A stretch of 64,000 nucleotides of DNA, taken from NCBI GenBank assembly GCA_016903675.1, contig JADQBA010000017.1, forward strand, positions 38,467-102,466. The letters are read 5' to 3'. This document shows positions 1-9,247 of the stretch, in pieces. A program made the position numbers and the translations under genes. This stretch comes from Stigonema ocellatum SAG 48.90 = DSM 106950. Lineage in GTDB: Bacteria > Cyanobacteriota > Cyanobacteriia > Cyanobacteriales > Nostocaceae. Position 1 is the stretch's first letter. Every line of letters starts with the position of its first letter. The notes beneath the pieces are model-generated. The model was given only the letters and a program-made list of their open reading frames with translations. It did not search any database and was not told the origin of the DNA.

Positions 1-668
1 GCTTTATGTGCTTCAAAATCAACGGTAAAAAATCAATTGGGTAAATCCATAAATAATCCCACTTTTAGGTGGATAATGAGCGTGTTTTCAATCCATTCAT
101 CTTGTTATGTATGACCAAGAAACAGATGTTTCTAATTTGACTCCAGAGAGAATTTTTATTCTTGAATTCCTCCCAGAAAGTTGTCGTCGTTACTACAATT
201 GCGTGACTTAATTTTTGATTGCTTCTTAATCTTTTATTTTCTATAAACGGACTACTTCTGTTTCATTAATAGTCCTGATTTATCGTGCTTTTTTATACTC
301 ATAAATCTTAAGTAAATAAGTTTATTTTATAGCTTACTGAAAGCTATATGGAATTAGATTATGAATTTAGTTGTGAGTTGCTTAGATTCCTTATTGCTTC
401 TTATTGAGAATATGATTCGTGCGACTTTTTCCTTCTCAAATCTCTTTTTTTGTTGTTTGTGTATTCTTTTATTCTGTTTTTATTCCTTTGTTTCCGTAAT
501 AACCGATTGTGACAGTTGTGGATGCGGAATGTGGGCTATATAGGAATTTTTCAAAAAAATAAAAGTTTTTACGGTTATTGGCGTGCGTTGTCTGCCAGAC
601 AATTTTCATGAGGAGCGGACAACCTCTCTCATGTATGGCGTAAACTGGTAGACAACTGGCTGATTTTT
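1..668. other. Gene-poor AT-rich stretch
   Basis: I see no convincing gene here. The only protein-like stretch is a 34-codon frame at 107-211 (plus strand, ATG to TAA) containing a plausible run (TPERIFILEFLPESCRR); its frame is open only back to a stop near position 77, so it would be a fragment of something lost. A 60-codon frame at 361-543 is hydrophobic, low in complexity and has no ribosome binding site, so I do not annotate it. The stretch lies downstream of the replication gene and ends in the tandem repeats. Confidence 0.5.
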
Positions 669-888
669 GAGCAAACAGTGCTCCAAGTAGACCGGACAAA
701 CGTCGATTGTATGGCAGACACTTGAGCAGACAACGCTCCAAGTAAACCGAACAACCACCGACTATATGGCAGACAAGTGAGCAGACAGCGCTCCAAGTAA
801 ACCGAACAACCGCCGACTGTATGGCAGACAAGTGAGCAGATAGCGCTCCAAGTAAACCGGACAACCGCCGACTGTTCGCCGAACAGTC
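669..888. repeat. 55-bp tandem repeat, four copies
   Basis: Four head-to-tail copies start at 669, 724, 779 and 834, exactly 55 bp apart. Each begins GAGCA(G/A)A and contains the core GCTCCAAGTA(A/G)ACCG followed by TATGGCAGACA; the last copy diverges in its final third. Because 55 is not a multiple of three, the minus-strand frame that covers it reads each copy in a different frame, so it is not protein-coding. It lies about 130 bp beyond the 3' end of the replication gene. It could be a partition or incompatibility site, or simply a minisatellite; the function is unknown. Confidence 0.85.
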
Positions 889-1021
889 AAGTAAGCACCT
901 CAAGTCTAATTTCTTCGTTGGTCAACTATCTTCGGCTCAATAGTGGTTCACATCTAATAAGTTATCGCACCTTCAAAGTGTGTAGAAGCGACTGGTTGTG
1001 ACATGAGTGCATTAGATCAAT

Positions 1022-4000
1022 TCACTCTAAACAAAACGTCATCAACTCTTGATGCCACGGTTTAGGCAACACTGAAAGTAAGGCAAGAATGATTTTAGCT
1101 TGCAGTTTCAAGGGAATTGTTTCTAAAATCCACTCCCAATACTGATTGTCTAGATGCTTGTGCCAAGAAAATATTTCTCTTAACAATAAAACGTCTGGGT
1201 CATCATACTGTGTTAATTCTCCCATTACAGCGCGGACTATAGAATGAGCTTCTTCTCGTAGCGTACATGACTCATACTCAGAATTATTCCTAGTCGTATA
1301 ATTCGTATTTAATAGCGATAGGAATATTTTTAACCATTGTTTCCAACTACCACAAAATATACTTGCTAATTTAGAGATGTAACCCTGGCTAATGCCAGAA
1401 ACCGCTTCAACAGCTGACTGGGTAATTTTCTGTCTCGCCTCCCACAGTTCTTTTACTGCATTCTTCACTTTCCACCAAGATTTTTCATCTGGTGAACCTG
1501 CTTCAATAGTAAGATCCGCTGCATTAACACATTCTACCTCGTTTGACAAGAAGCTAAGGTCATAATCAGCACAGAAATAGAAGTGAACTTGTTGCGTCGG
1601 GCGATTGTAGGAACGCAACCGTCCAATAGCTTGTTTAATCTCTGCCTGCGTCGCCCAATCTACGAATCCCTGGAATTTTTCAGAAATATCCTCTCTTGCA
1701 AAATCACAACTGCTTAAAGTTAGGTAAAGTACCTCTAGGGAACCAATGTTCTGGTAGGGAATGCCAAAAGTAGCTAAGGCACTCACATCTTTGAAATCAT
1801 TCGACCCTCGACTGTCCCTGAACCAGCCTCCATCACCTTCATGACAAAACTTCACAAAGTCCATGAATTTGATGTCGGGGTGACGTACTAAAAACTCCTG
1901 TCGGAGTGCATCTACTCTACTTTGACAGAATTCACTGCGATTTTTGGAAACTTGTCCCAGTCCTGTGACTTGAATAATTTTCAGATTCTTGCTTGGAGAT
2001 ACCTCTTGCTCTATGGTTAAAATATCTTCTGCATCAACATCCATCCACCAAGACAAATACTCAGGGCTGGCTGTAGCATCTAAGTAAATGTTCCATGCAG
2101 AAACTTTTGCTATCAGTGCATGTCTTTCATTACGAGTAGAAATCAGTAACTGACCTTGGTCTATCCGCAAAGCACCCTTGATTTGTCGTCCCCAGACTTG
2201 TAGAAATGGCACAAACCAATTAAGAATTATCTCCTGCTGAATTTTCTGTGTTAGACATAAGCTTGTGTCGCCAAAGCGTTTTCGCAACATCCCTGGTAAA
2301 TCATTCAGGTTTACCCCATACAAACTGGTTGTGTTGAGTAGTGATTTCAAGTCGGGGTGTAGAATGGACATTGCTTGAGCAATGATTTCATCCAAATTAT
2401 CCGGTGCTATGCCCAGCATCTCCCTCACTGCTGCATCATTCCACCCGTGGTGAGGTTGCTTTATTTCTCCTGTTAGGCACTGACGCAGCACCATCCAAAG
2501 TGGCTGTAACTGGATACTTATTTTGGGATAATGGATAGTCAACTGGGCTATCACCCGGTCTAGGTCTAGTAGGCGTGCGGCAACGGAACCAATTGGCTGC
2601 ACCGTCCGCATTGCTTCATCCCAAAAGTTACCACAATTTGACCAATTAAAATTGTTTGTATCTGGGGCGCTGTCGGGATGTGCAACAATGCGATCGCGCT
2701 TCAATGTTTCTCGCCTTAAAAAGCGGTGTCCAAACCCAGATCCCGAACGGGAACGACACGCTTCCAGTAAATGGCAAGTGCTGCAAACAGGATTTTCTTC
2801 ACCTTCATCTATCGAAATATTTTTATTCCGTAGCGCTGCAAAAATGGGGGTGCGATGGCAGTTGCCAGTTGTGTCGGGGAGTTCCCCATTTTTGGGCCAT
2901 CTCAAATATGGTTTACCGTTTGGAGTATAGTCCCACACCATCCCCGAATTGCGAACGTCCAGATAACTGTAATTGCGCTCGACGGTTTCTGTAGTAACAT
3001 TTCTAGCATGAGATGTAAAGTACCACAGCTTGTCCACCCCAAAAGCAACGGTCGTGGCAATTCCTGCATCATGGCTTTTGAAGGTTCCAGTGGGGCTAGA
3101 GTCTAAGATGTGTTTCCATCCAGCGGCGATCGCTTCGGTGTAAACCTGCAACCGCTGACCTTTCTTAAACAGGATGTTGGGAGGGGGCGAACAATCACTC
3201 TTTCTGGGCAACTTCCCTGGTTTGTACTCAATGGTCTTGGGAGTTAGATCAGAGTCTAAAGTTTTGGAATCATTTTGTGGTACAGGATCTTTCTTGCCAA
3301 AACCATTCTTGGGTCGATATCGTTCTACCATTCGCCGGAACCACAGCTTGAGGTTGTAAAGCATTCCCCACTCTCGATCATCAGAAGCTAGCTGCTTCTG
3401 GATTGATTCTGGACACAGTGCAAAGAAATCCTCTGGTGTGATGTTTTCGTCATTCCAAGCTACAATGACCCGATACCCACCTTTACGACACTGTTGAATA
3501 CTTGTTGCATAGTGGCGAATTAAATCCAGGTTTTCCGTGGAGTCTTTTAGGGGTCGTAACTCAATCAGCTTATCCCCAGTTAGGTGGAACGAACCTTGTT
3601 TGAGTAGTTGGCTAATTAGGCTGTGAGTATGGCATCGGGTAAAATAAGCAGCACTTGTGATCAGTTTAATTTCATTTTGACGACCTGCTGCTAATAATTC
3701 GTCTATGTCCAGGTGTTCTTTGCTGTCCAGGTGTCCCCAGTCACCCACGGTAAGCTGATAGCCCCACTTACGGCAACGTTGGAGAGTTTCTTGGTTGGCT
3801 GTGGCAATATGGGGATTGGCTGCTGCCCCCGCATCGGGCATTAACCTAATTTCTTGAGGACGCAATCGCTTCAGGTAATTTTTCAGGGTTTTCTCTCCGT
3901 ATCGCGCAGCACTCGCTGTGCCGATGACGGCTATATCAGTAGCCCCAGTTCGCCAAAAGAACTGGGCGGTGAGTAGAGACTTGAGTGCTCCTTCACAAAG

Positions 4001-4741
4001 TATCACGACTTTCACACGAGTGGTATCAGGGTGTTTCCAACAAAATAGCGGCAATTCCCCATTTGGTAATTGTGGTCCGTTTCCCCCGTAGTTGGTACTA
4101 CTCAGCCAGATGTATTTCGGGTCAGTACGCAGAGTGGCAATTTGGAAGCCGGTGATGTGAAAGTCGGGGTCTAAGGCTGCGATCGCTATCCCCTCCCTAC
4201 CTAAAAGTTTACCATCAGGGGAAATGCCAGGGAGGTCGGCAGTCACACCCAAAGGAGCATAAAAACCGGGTTCCCAAGTCCTTACCCAACCTAACCCCTC
4301 AAGCCAGTTAATCTCGTGAGTACTCAACTGACGAATTGTCACAAGGTGTGAGGAATGTTGAGTACTCAGGGTTGTTACAGTTGTTTGCAGGATCGATTGG
4401 AATTGGCTGCTGCGTTCCTCTACACTCAACCGATCCTTGACTTTAACATTAGCGGAATGACGCTGCTGCTGGGAGTATGCTGGTGTTTCTTTTTGGCGAT
4501 GCCGCTTCGCGGCATCGCTGCCGTCGTCAAACACAAACAAACCGCCCATGTCGTTACGCAGCAACGCCAGGAAGCGATATCCAGGAGGAGCGTCCTGTTG
4601 ACTAAAGCTTCGCAAACACTCAATTAAACCATCTTCTCGTGTGGCGCAGCCGTGGTGATTTCCGCAGACAGGACAGGGATTACGTTTGCTAGTGTACTGG
4701 CGTTTCATAGACGCAATTTGAAGGGAGTTTGAATCTCCCAT
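1022..4741 (-). CDS. Plasmid replication protein, CyRepA1-like (DUF3854 TOPRIM plus helicase-like)
   Basis: Probable plasmid replication initiator/primase of 1239 aa, the size and layout of the CyRepA1 family of cyanobacterial plasmids. Seen in order: an N-terminal zinc-finger (C23, C26, C32, C42; CPVCGNHHGC), a DUF3854/TOPRIM-like region (ILCEGALKS at 247-255, MPDAG at 301-305, DIDEL at 345-349), and a helicase-like C-terminal half with a P-loop-like segment at 548-556 (SSPTGTFKS) and LDATAS further on. The P-loop has Phe where Gly is usual (GTFKS for GTGKS). A 23-bp hairpin repeat at 4496-4518 lies in the codons of the linker after the zinc finger. Four 21-bp iterons lie 140-290 bp upstream of the start, as expected for a self-binding initiator. 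Role inferred from family resemblance; no experimental basis here. Confidence 0.8.
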   Translation of the reverse strand: MGDSNSLQIASMKRQYTSKRNPCPVCGNHHGCATREDGLIECLRSFSQQDAPPGYRFLALLRNDMGGLFVFDDGSDAAKRHRQKETPAYSQQQRHSANVKVKDRLSVEERSSQFQSILQTTVTTLSTQHSSHLVTIRQLSTHEINWLEGLGWVRTWEPGFYAPLGVTADLPGISPDGKLLGREGIAIAALDPDFHITGFQIATLRTDPKYIWLSSTNYGGNGPQLPNGELPLFCWKHPDTTRVKVVILCEGALKSLLTAQFFWRTGATDIAVIGTASAARYGEKTLKNYLKRLRPQEIRLMPDAGAAANPHIATANQETLQRCRKWGYQLTVGDWGHLDSKEHLDIDELLAAGRQNEIKLITSAAYFTRCHTHSLISQLLKQGSFHLTGDKLIELRPLKDSTENLDLIRHYATSIQQCRKGGYRVIVAWNDENITPEDFFALCPESIQKQLASDDREWGMLYNLKLWFRRMVERYRPKNGFGKKDPVPQNDSKTLDSDLTPKTIEYKPGKLPRKSDCSPPPNILFKKGQRLQVYTEAIAAGWKHILDSSPTGTFKSHDAGIATTVAFGVDKLWYFTSHARNVTTETVERNYSYLDVRNSGMVWDYTPNGKPYLRWPKNGELPDTTGNCHRTPIFAALRNKNISIDEGEENPVCSTCHLLEACRSRSGSGFGHRFLRRETLKRDRIVAHPDSAPDTNNFNWSNCGNFWDEAMRTVQPIGSVAARLLDLDRVIAQLTIHYPKISIQLQPLWMVLRQCLTGEIKQPHHGWNDAAVREMLGIAPDNLDEIIAQAMSILHPDLKSLLNTTSLYGVNLNDLPGMLRKRFGDTSLCLTQKIQQEIILNWFVPFLQVWGRQIKGALRIDQGQLLISTRNERHALIAKVSAWNIYLDATASPEYLSWWMDVDAEDILTIEQEVSPSKNLKIIQVTGLGQVSKNRSEFCQSRVDALRQEFLVRHPDIKFMDFVKFCHEGDGGWFRDSRGSNDFKDVSALATFGIPYQNIGSLEVLYLTLSSCDFAREDISEKFQGFVDWATQAEIKQAIGRLRSYNRPTQQVHFYFCADYDLSFLSNEVECVNAADLTIEAGSPDEKSWWKVKNAVKELWEARQKITQSAVEAVSGISQGYISKLASIFCGSWKQWLKIFLSLLNTNYTTRNNSEYESCTLREEAHSIVRAVMGELTQYDDPDVLLLREIFSWHKHLDNQYWEWILETIPLKLQAKIILALLSVLPKPWHQELMTFCLE

Positions 4742-4883
4742 GCATGAGGTTTAGGTGCGTCTGTAAAATACCATTTTGCGTTTTTTCGCTAATTTCGTAT
4801 TCCTCTATATATATAGATCAATATGATCAAATGAGTACTATTCGCTAAAACCCTTACTAGATATGCGTTTCAAAAAAGTAACT

Positions 4884-5027
4884 ATCACACGAGGGGGCGT
4901 TAATATCACGCGAGGGGGCGTTAATATTAGAGATTTTGAGTACTCATTTCAAAGTCTTGCTATGTAAGCGGTTAAAACAAAATAACCATCACACGAGGGG
5001 GCGTTAATATCACACGAGGGGGATAAT
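4884..5027. repeat. Iteron-like 21-bp repeats, candidate plasmid origin
   Basis: Four copies of a 21-bp unit (ATCACACGAGGGGGCGTTAA plus T) stand as two tandem pairs: 4884-4904 with 4905-4925, and 4988-5008 with 5009-5027 (last copy shortened, GATAAT end). The pairs start 104 bp apart, and the 21-bp period equals two helical turns. They lie in the AT-rich leader of the CyRepA1-like gene, with an A+T-only tract (TATATATATA) near 4807. Position, spacing and orientation are those of initiator-binding iterons, so this is the best candidate origin or rep operator in the window. Confidence 0.7.
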
Positions 5028-5183
5028 TTGAGGTAAGGAGGGAAAAGTAAGTACTCCCAGCACAAATTGTGCTACTCCCCTACCGCTATTACAGCAAATA
5101 GGGTAAATAGACCTTTTTTATCTCGCGCAAAGACAAGGCAGTGCGTTGGTGTTAGCGTAGCGGTAGCGACGTAGGAGCGTCGG

Positions 5184-5306
5184 CAGCGCTCTTCGGAGGG
5201 TTTCCCGACCTAGGCGACTGCCGAAAAGGTTCCCCGGCTTGAAGCAACTGCCGCGCAAAGGCGAGGGCAGCGCTCTTCGGAGGGTTTCCCGACCTAGGCG
5301 ACTGCC
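5184..5306. repeat. 39-bp direct repeat pair
   Basis: A 39-bp sequence beginning CAGCGCTCTTCGGAGGG occurs identically at 5184-5222 and 5268-5306, 84 bp apart. Similar GC-rich, partly palindromic short repeats are scattered through Nostocales genomes. A minus-strand frame (5152-5385) runs across both copies but encodes the repeat itself and is not taken as a gene. The next 135 bases hold a purine/pyrimidine-biased cyanobacterial repeat (near 5385-5415) and no gene. Confidence 0.75.
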
Positions 5307-5522
5307 CGTCGCAAAGAAGAACGCTAAAAAATGTGGTATAAATAAATGAAAACTGCTGTAAATTACTTATATTTCTCTGCAACATTCTCTGTGTACTCTG
5401 CGCCTCTGTGGTTTTTTAAGTCTGTAATTTTCCAGGGGTGCGGGAGTAACACTTAATGCGATAGCGAAGCGCTGCCGCCAAAAACGGATCACCTGCTGTG
5501 CTTCCACAAAGACATCTAGTAA

Positions 5523-7091
5523 TTAGACAATACCTAAGACGAACTTCAGCTTCACAGCATACTTCTGCGGAATTAGCTGGTCTTTACCCTCATTTTCAAT
5601 ATCTCGCACCCAACTCTGACTCATACCGATAGCACGAGCAATATCTCTTTGACTCATACACTTGGCACTTCTAAGTTGCCGTAAAATAGCCCCAGTAAGT
5701 TCCTTGATTTCAGCTAATTCAACGATTTCTGGTTTGCCTGGTGCCTGGGAATGTGTTTTCGCCAGTTTAGGGGTGTTGGCTGTGTTACGTGTATTGTGCT
5801 TTTTTGTTTGTCTTTGAGAAGTTCCTTTTGCCGCGTCGCTTTTGTGAGTCTCAAATTTACTCAAATGTCTTTGGATTCTAACTGGCATCTTCAAAATCAA
5901 CTTTGCAGGCAACAAAAAGTTTTGTATATAGTTATCAGGTAGTCTTTTAGTTCCAAGCAACTGCTGATTTCTTTCTTGAGCAGACAGGCTGCTTACTTCA
6001 TCTGGCATAGCCCATAAAGGTCTGAGCCACATCGGATAGGTTTCATTATCAAACTCAATTTTGATACCAACTTTATCTCTTAAAATCAGTAATGCCTCTT
6101 CTAGCGTTTCTTTAAGTCTCCAGCCATACCGATAATCACTGACTGCCTGTTCAATTTGAGAGGATGGCAAAACGTTACTTAATAAGCTATTAATCGTGTA
6201 AATACCACTCTTGTGAGCGCGACTATTCTGTATAATGTATAACACTAAGCTACTGGCTAGCTTATGGCGATGCGGATCTAGATCGAAGACTTGCTTTGGG
6301 ATAAAGCCGTACTGATATAGAGCAGTTTTTGATTGCTCACCTTGATAATTGAGGAAGTTGTAAGTCCAAAGACCTGGTTGCACCCGGATGATAACTTCGC
6401 AAAGTTCATCTGGGTTTCCAAATAAATTTGGCTGACTGTATTCTTGCACGCTCACCATCCAAAGTAGGCAGCGTTCTTTGATACAAAGGTTTAACTCTCC
6501 TTCGTACCAGTGGATGACTGCACCGAGAGTCCCAACAACAAAAGCCAAGTCTGCTATAGCTTTTAGTCTTTGTGATTTCGTCAGCTTTTTGCTTTTGTAT
6601 ACCTTTAGTGTTTTGATGAGTTCCGAACCTTGCAGAACAAACGGTTGCTTCCAAGGTTCTGCTTGAAGAGCAGCATAGGTGGCGAACACAGCATGAAGTC
6701 TTGCCGCCATCACACCATATTGCTCAAGAATTTTATGTTCGGCACAGTCTGAGATGTATTGCGGTTGATGCTCCTGTTTGTGAAGTATGTAAAACTCTAT
6801 ATAACGACCTTTCCCAAATGGTTTTTGGAAGTAAAGGCAGCCATTACTATACTCACTCCAGTCTGGATGTTTAAGGTACGCTTGAGTGGCACTGATAATT
6901 GGTGCGCCTGTTGCCGTCATCTCGTAGTTTGTGTTTGTAAATAGTGGTGATTCTGTGAAAGGAAGGTTTTTAGGTTTCCTCACCCGCTTATTGGCTATTG
7001 CCACCTGCGGGATGTTTAACCCAGCAATTGTCAGTTGGTAGCTTGGTAATTCAGGGCTGCGATATCCTTTATTATCGTCTACTACTGGCAT
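5523..7091 (-). CDS. Plasmid protein with C-terminal HTH_XRE domain
   Basis: A 522-aa protein with no family I can name for its main body. The last 60 or so residues form a clear XRE/Cro-type helix-turn-helix (MSQRDIARAIGMSQSWVRDIE), preceded by a basic, polar linker (about 410-450) rich in K, T, Q and N. The middle part (about 60-400) is globular, with aromatic-rich and winged-helix-like stretches. Gene order (rep, iterons, this gene, then another DNA-binding-type protein, all on the minus strand) suggests a replication-control or partition accessory. The start is the ATG at 7091; a HTH at the end with a large N-terminal module is unusual for a simple repressor. Confidence 0.7.
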   Translation of the reverse strand: MPVVDDNKGYRSPELPSYQLTIAGLNIPQVAIANKRVRKPKNLPFTESPLFTNTNYEMTATGAPIISATQAYLKHPDWSEYSNGCLYFQKPFGKGRYIEFYILHKQEHQPQYISDCAEHKILEQYGVMAARLHAVFATYAALQAEPWKQPFVLQGSELIKTLKVYKSKKLTKSQRLKAIADLAFVVGTLGAVIHWYEGELNLCIKERCLLWMVSVQEYSQPNLFGNPDELCEVIIRVQPGLWTYNFLNYQGEQSKTALYQYGFIPKQVFDLDPHRHKLASSLVLYIIQNSRAHKSGIYTINSLLSNVLPSSQIEQAVSDYRYGWRLKETLEEALLILRDKVGIKIEFDNETYPMWLRPLWAMPDEVSSLSAQERNQQLLGTKRLPDNYIQNFLLPAKLILKMPVRIQRHLSKFETHKSDAAKGTSQRQTKKHNTRNTANTPKLAKTHSQAPGKPEIVELAEIKELTGAILRQLRSAKCMSQRDIARAIGMSQSWVRDIENEGKDQLIPQKYAVKLKFVLGIV

Positions 7092-7824
7092 CAGTTTTGC
7101 CCTCCCCGAGAATGCAGAACAGTCACAGAAGAGGCAGAGGGGCAGGGAGAGGGGAGCAGGTGAGAAACCTCACAAATAAATTTGGGGGCTTGGTTTGAGG
7201 ATGAGGGGAAGTGCGATTCCACGAATAAATTCGCTTTCTTGGGACCAAATTGCAGGGGAACAGGGGGCTTCGTCGATATTGATGATCCTCTTTCTTTCCT
7301 CCTGTTAAGAGCCTCCTGCCCCCTGCTTGGTTCGGTCAACAGAGTGCTGTGGTGGAGTGCGAATGGCTGGAGAATTCTCAGGACATTATTTGAGGTATTG
7401 GGTTCAGTCATTGGAAAAACTGAAGAAATTTCTCGTAAAATATGCATATGGACTAAAGCCCTTGACCTTGACTTGATGGGGTGAAAGACCTGGACCGATA
7501 CGCTAGTAAAAAAGCAGACAGCAAAATTCATGCCGCCGCATGGCGGTAGTTGCTTCGCTATGAGTTAACCGTTGTGTTTAACTAATCGAAGTCGAGAGCA
7601 AATCTCCTACCCAAGGTGTGCGCTGCAAAAACTGGGGATCTACAAAGACACTACGCGATCTACGCTTCTCTATAAGACGCTGCTTGTCACGCTTGCGCGT
7701 CTCGAACGCGAGTGCGTCTCCCCGAGTGAGAAGGGGTACGGGACGCTCCCTTTTCGTAGCAACGCTGACGCTAAGGCGATCGCCCTTTTCAAGTTGCACC
7801 TGTTTGTTCAGCAGTCGCTTAAAA
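7092..7824. other. Intergenic, dispersed repeats only
   Basis: No supportable gene. A minus-strand frame of 146 codons (7091-7531) is composed of repeat-type sequence (GAGGCAGAGGGGCAGGGAG near 7130) and has no recognisable domain. The part from 7640 to 7800 is full of short GC-rich near-palindromes (for example ...GCGTCTCGAACGCGAG...) with a HIP1 site at about 7780, which is typical cyanobacterial intergenic repeat material. Confidence 0.5.
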
Positions 7825-8820
7825 TTAGGCAACTTCCGACACGGAAACATCGATAACATCCTGATAAGTATGGGTTCTTTGGGCAGCTAGACTAGTGGAA
7901 ATTGCCTCTGACAAAATTTTCGCTGCCCAGTCCACTACAACCAAACCGGACTCTTTGGCAGCGTCTTGTATCAAGGGTTGCAAGTGGGCGGGAAGCTGTA
8001 GAGTTAGGGTGAAGGTTTCTCGTAATGGTAGCCTGGTCTTTTTAATTTGATCTGACTCTGCCCTTCGATCAGTCCACAGTTCGCATGTTTGCCCCCGTTG
8101 ATTACCGTCTTTGTCGATGAAGTTCAATTTCCCCAACTGGTAGCAATAAAAGCTTTGGGGATCATCTAGAAACTCTCGGCTGCAATGAGAGCAATTCCAA
8201 CAGCTCCGGGCAGCTGGTTGTGTAGAGTTGTTAGTTGATTGCATTTGTTTCACCTGAGAGTTCTTCCTGTTGGGTCTAGCAGGTACTCTCTCTCGCTGAT
8301 ATGCTCTCGCAACTTGGGCAACGTGAACAGCTGTAACTTTGCCACTTGGAGCCGTGGAAAGCACTTTAGCCCAAGCTTCTCGTTGTTGTTCAGGAGGGAG
8401 TGCTGTCAGAGGACGGGCTTGAGCTTCATTAAGGGGAAGAGTTTGTGCGCAATTGCGCACATTTTCAACTACAGTGGCAGCGCTGATCAACTGGTAAGCT
8501 GAACGCCGAGACATCTCCCAGCGAGTGATGCAGTATTCTTCAAATGTTTTGTAGTTTTCCCGATAAAGACGTTGATCTCGAATCTGACTTAAGGCAAGTC
8601 CAATTTCCCAAAACGCTTTTAAGCCGATTTCTACTCTAGCCTCTAACCTACTTAGCTCTAGTGTCTCAGCCTCGCTGAGTAGATTTTCTTCTATGCTCAG
8701 CAGGTTTTGACCATTAGCCGTGTTTGAAGTGCAGTTCTTATTTAACGCCACTTGTTCACTATCGTGAGTTTGAGTGAGGTCAAATGTATCTAAATCTACA
8801 GTAGAGTTAGAGGATGACAT
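7825..8820 (-). CDS. Hypothetical plasmid DNA-binding-type protein with Zn-ribbon-like centre
   Basis: A 331-aa protein. Residues about 50-110 (LEARVEIGLKAFWEIGLAL...YRENYKTFEEYC) and 110-170 (SRRSAYQLISAATVVENVRN, LNEAQARPLTAL, WAKVL) have the composition of the ParB/KorB-like and adenine-methylase-associated HTH proteins of plasmids. A cysteine cluster (CWNCSHCSREF, then CYQLG and CEL) at about 205-245 could bind zinc. The C-terminus (THTLQLPAHLQPLIQDAAKESG style) is like a small ribbon-helix-helix region. It follows the rep block on the same strand and starts beside a divergent promoter region with a palindrome. A degenerate piece of a second copy lies near 35876. Exact role unknown; partition or copy control is a guess. 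Confidence 0.65.
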   Translation of the reverse strand: MSSSNSTVDLDTFDLTQTHDSEQVALNKNCTSNTANGQNLLSIEENLLSEAETLELSRLEARVEIGLKAFWEIGLALSQIRDQRLYRENYKTFEEYCITRWEMSRRSAYQLISAATVVENVRNCAQTLPLNEAQARPLTALPPEQQREAWAKVLSTAPSGKVTAVHVAQVARAYQRERVPARPNRKNSQVKQMQSTNNSTQPAARSCWNCSHCSREFLDDPQSFYCYQLGKLNFIDKDGNQRGQTCELWTDRRAESDQIKKTRLPLRETFTLTLQLPAHLQPLIQDAAKESGLVVVDWAAKILSEAISTSLAAQRTHTYQDVIDVSVSEVA

Positions 8821-8939
8821 TGATATGTTTTGTCCTCCGATAAGGTTGAAACTCTTTCATTAACTGAGGGTGTACTTAACTGCGTCATTTTTGATCGATA
8901 CTTTTGTACATACTAAGGTATGTTTGCACTATACAATAT

Positions 8940-8964
8940 TTAGTCTTGCATTATGCAAGACTAA
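8940..8964. promoter_or_regulatory. 25-bp perfect inverted repeat, candidate operator
   Basis: Perfect inverted repeat with 11-bp arms (TTAGTCTTGCA, 8940-8950) and a 3-bp centre (TTA), ending at 8964. It sits in the AT-rich 430-bp region between the divergent genes starting at 8820 (minus) and 9248 (plus); no U-run follows, so an operator is more likely than a terminator. A plausible ligand is the XRE protein encoded immediately to the right. The remainder of 8821-9247 shows nothing else. Confidence 0.6.
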
Positions 8965-9247
8965 TATGTAAATGCTTAAACTTTCTTAAAATTTCGTTTA
9001 TGTATTTTGCAATATAAAAATTTTATATCCCTTATGGTAGATGACTTTTATATGCTAATATGCTAAATAAAACAATTGTCCAGACGACAGAGGTGGGTAG
9101 TTGAAACGCTTGTAAATGTAAGAGTTTTTGTTTTAAATTAGTTAAATAGAATGAATGATTAAATTCGACAATGTCTGATCCTAACCACACATCTTTTTGC
9201 GGAGGTTAGGACATAGTGGAACAAAGGATAAGGTAGTTTATATAAGT

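Noticed and set aside
361..543. 60-aa plus-strand frame, hydrophobic
   Set aside because: Low-complexity, Cys/Phe-rich, no ribosome binding site, in AT-rich non-coding DNA.
669..888. CRISPR array
   Set aside because: The 55-bp units are continuous direct repeats without unique spacers; no cas genes are nearby. The heptad repeats at 23339 and 50722 also have no spacers.
469..903. 144-codon minus-strand frame
   Set aside because: It lies over the 55-bp tandem repeats, which it reads in successive different frames; no domain-like content.
7091..7531. 146-codon minus-strand frame
   Set aside because: Composed of purine-type repeats and no recognisable motif; overlaps the end region of a real gene.
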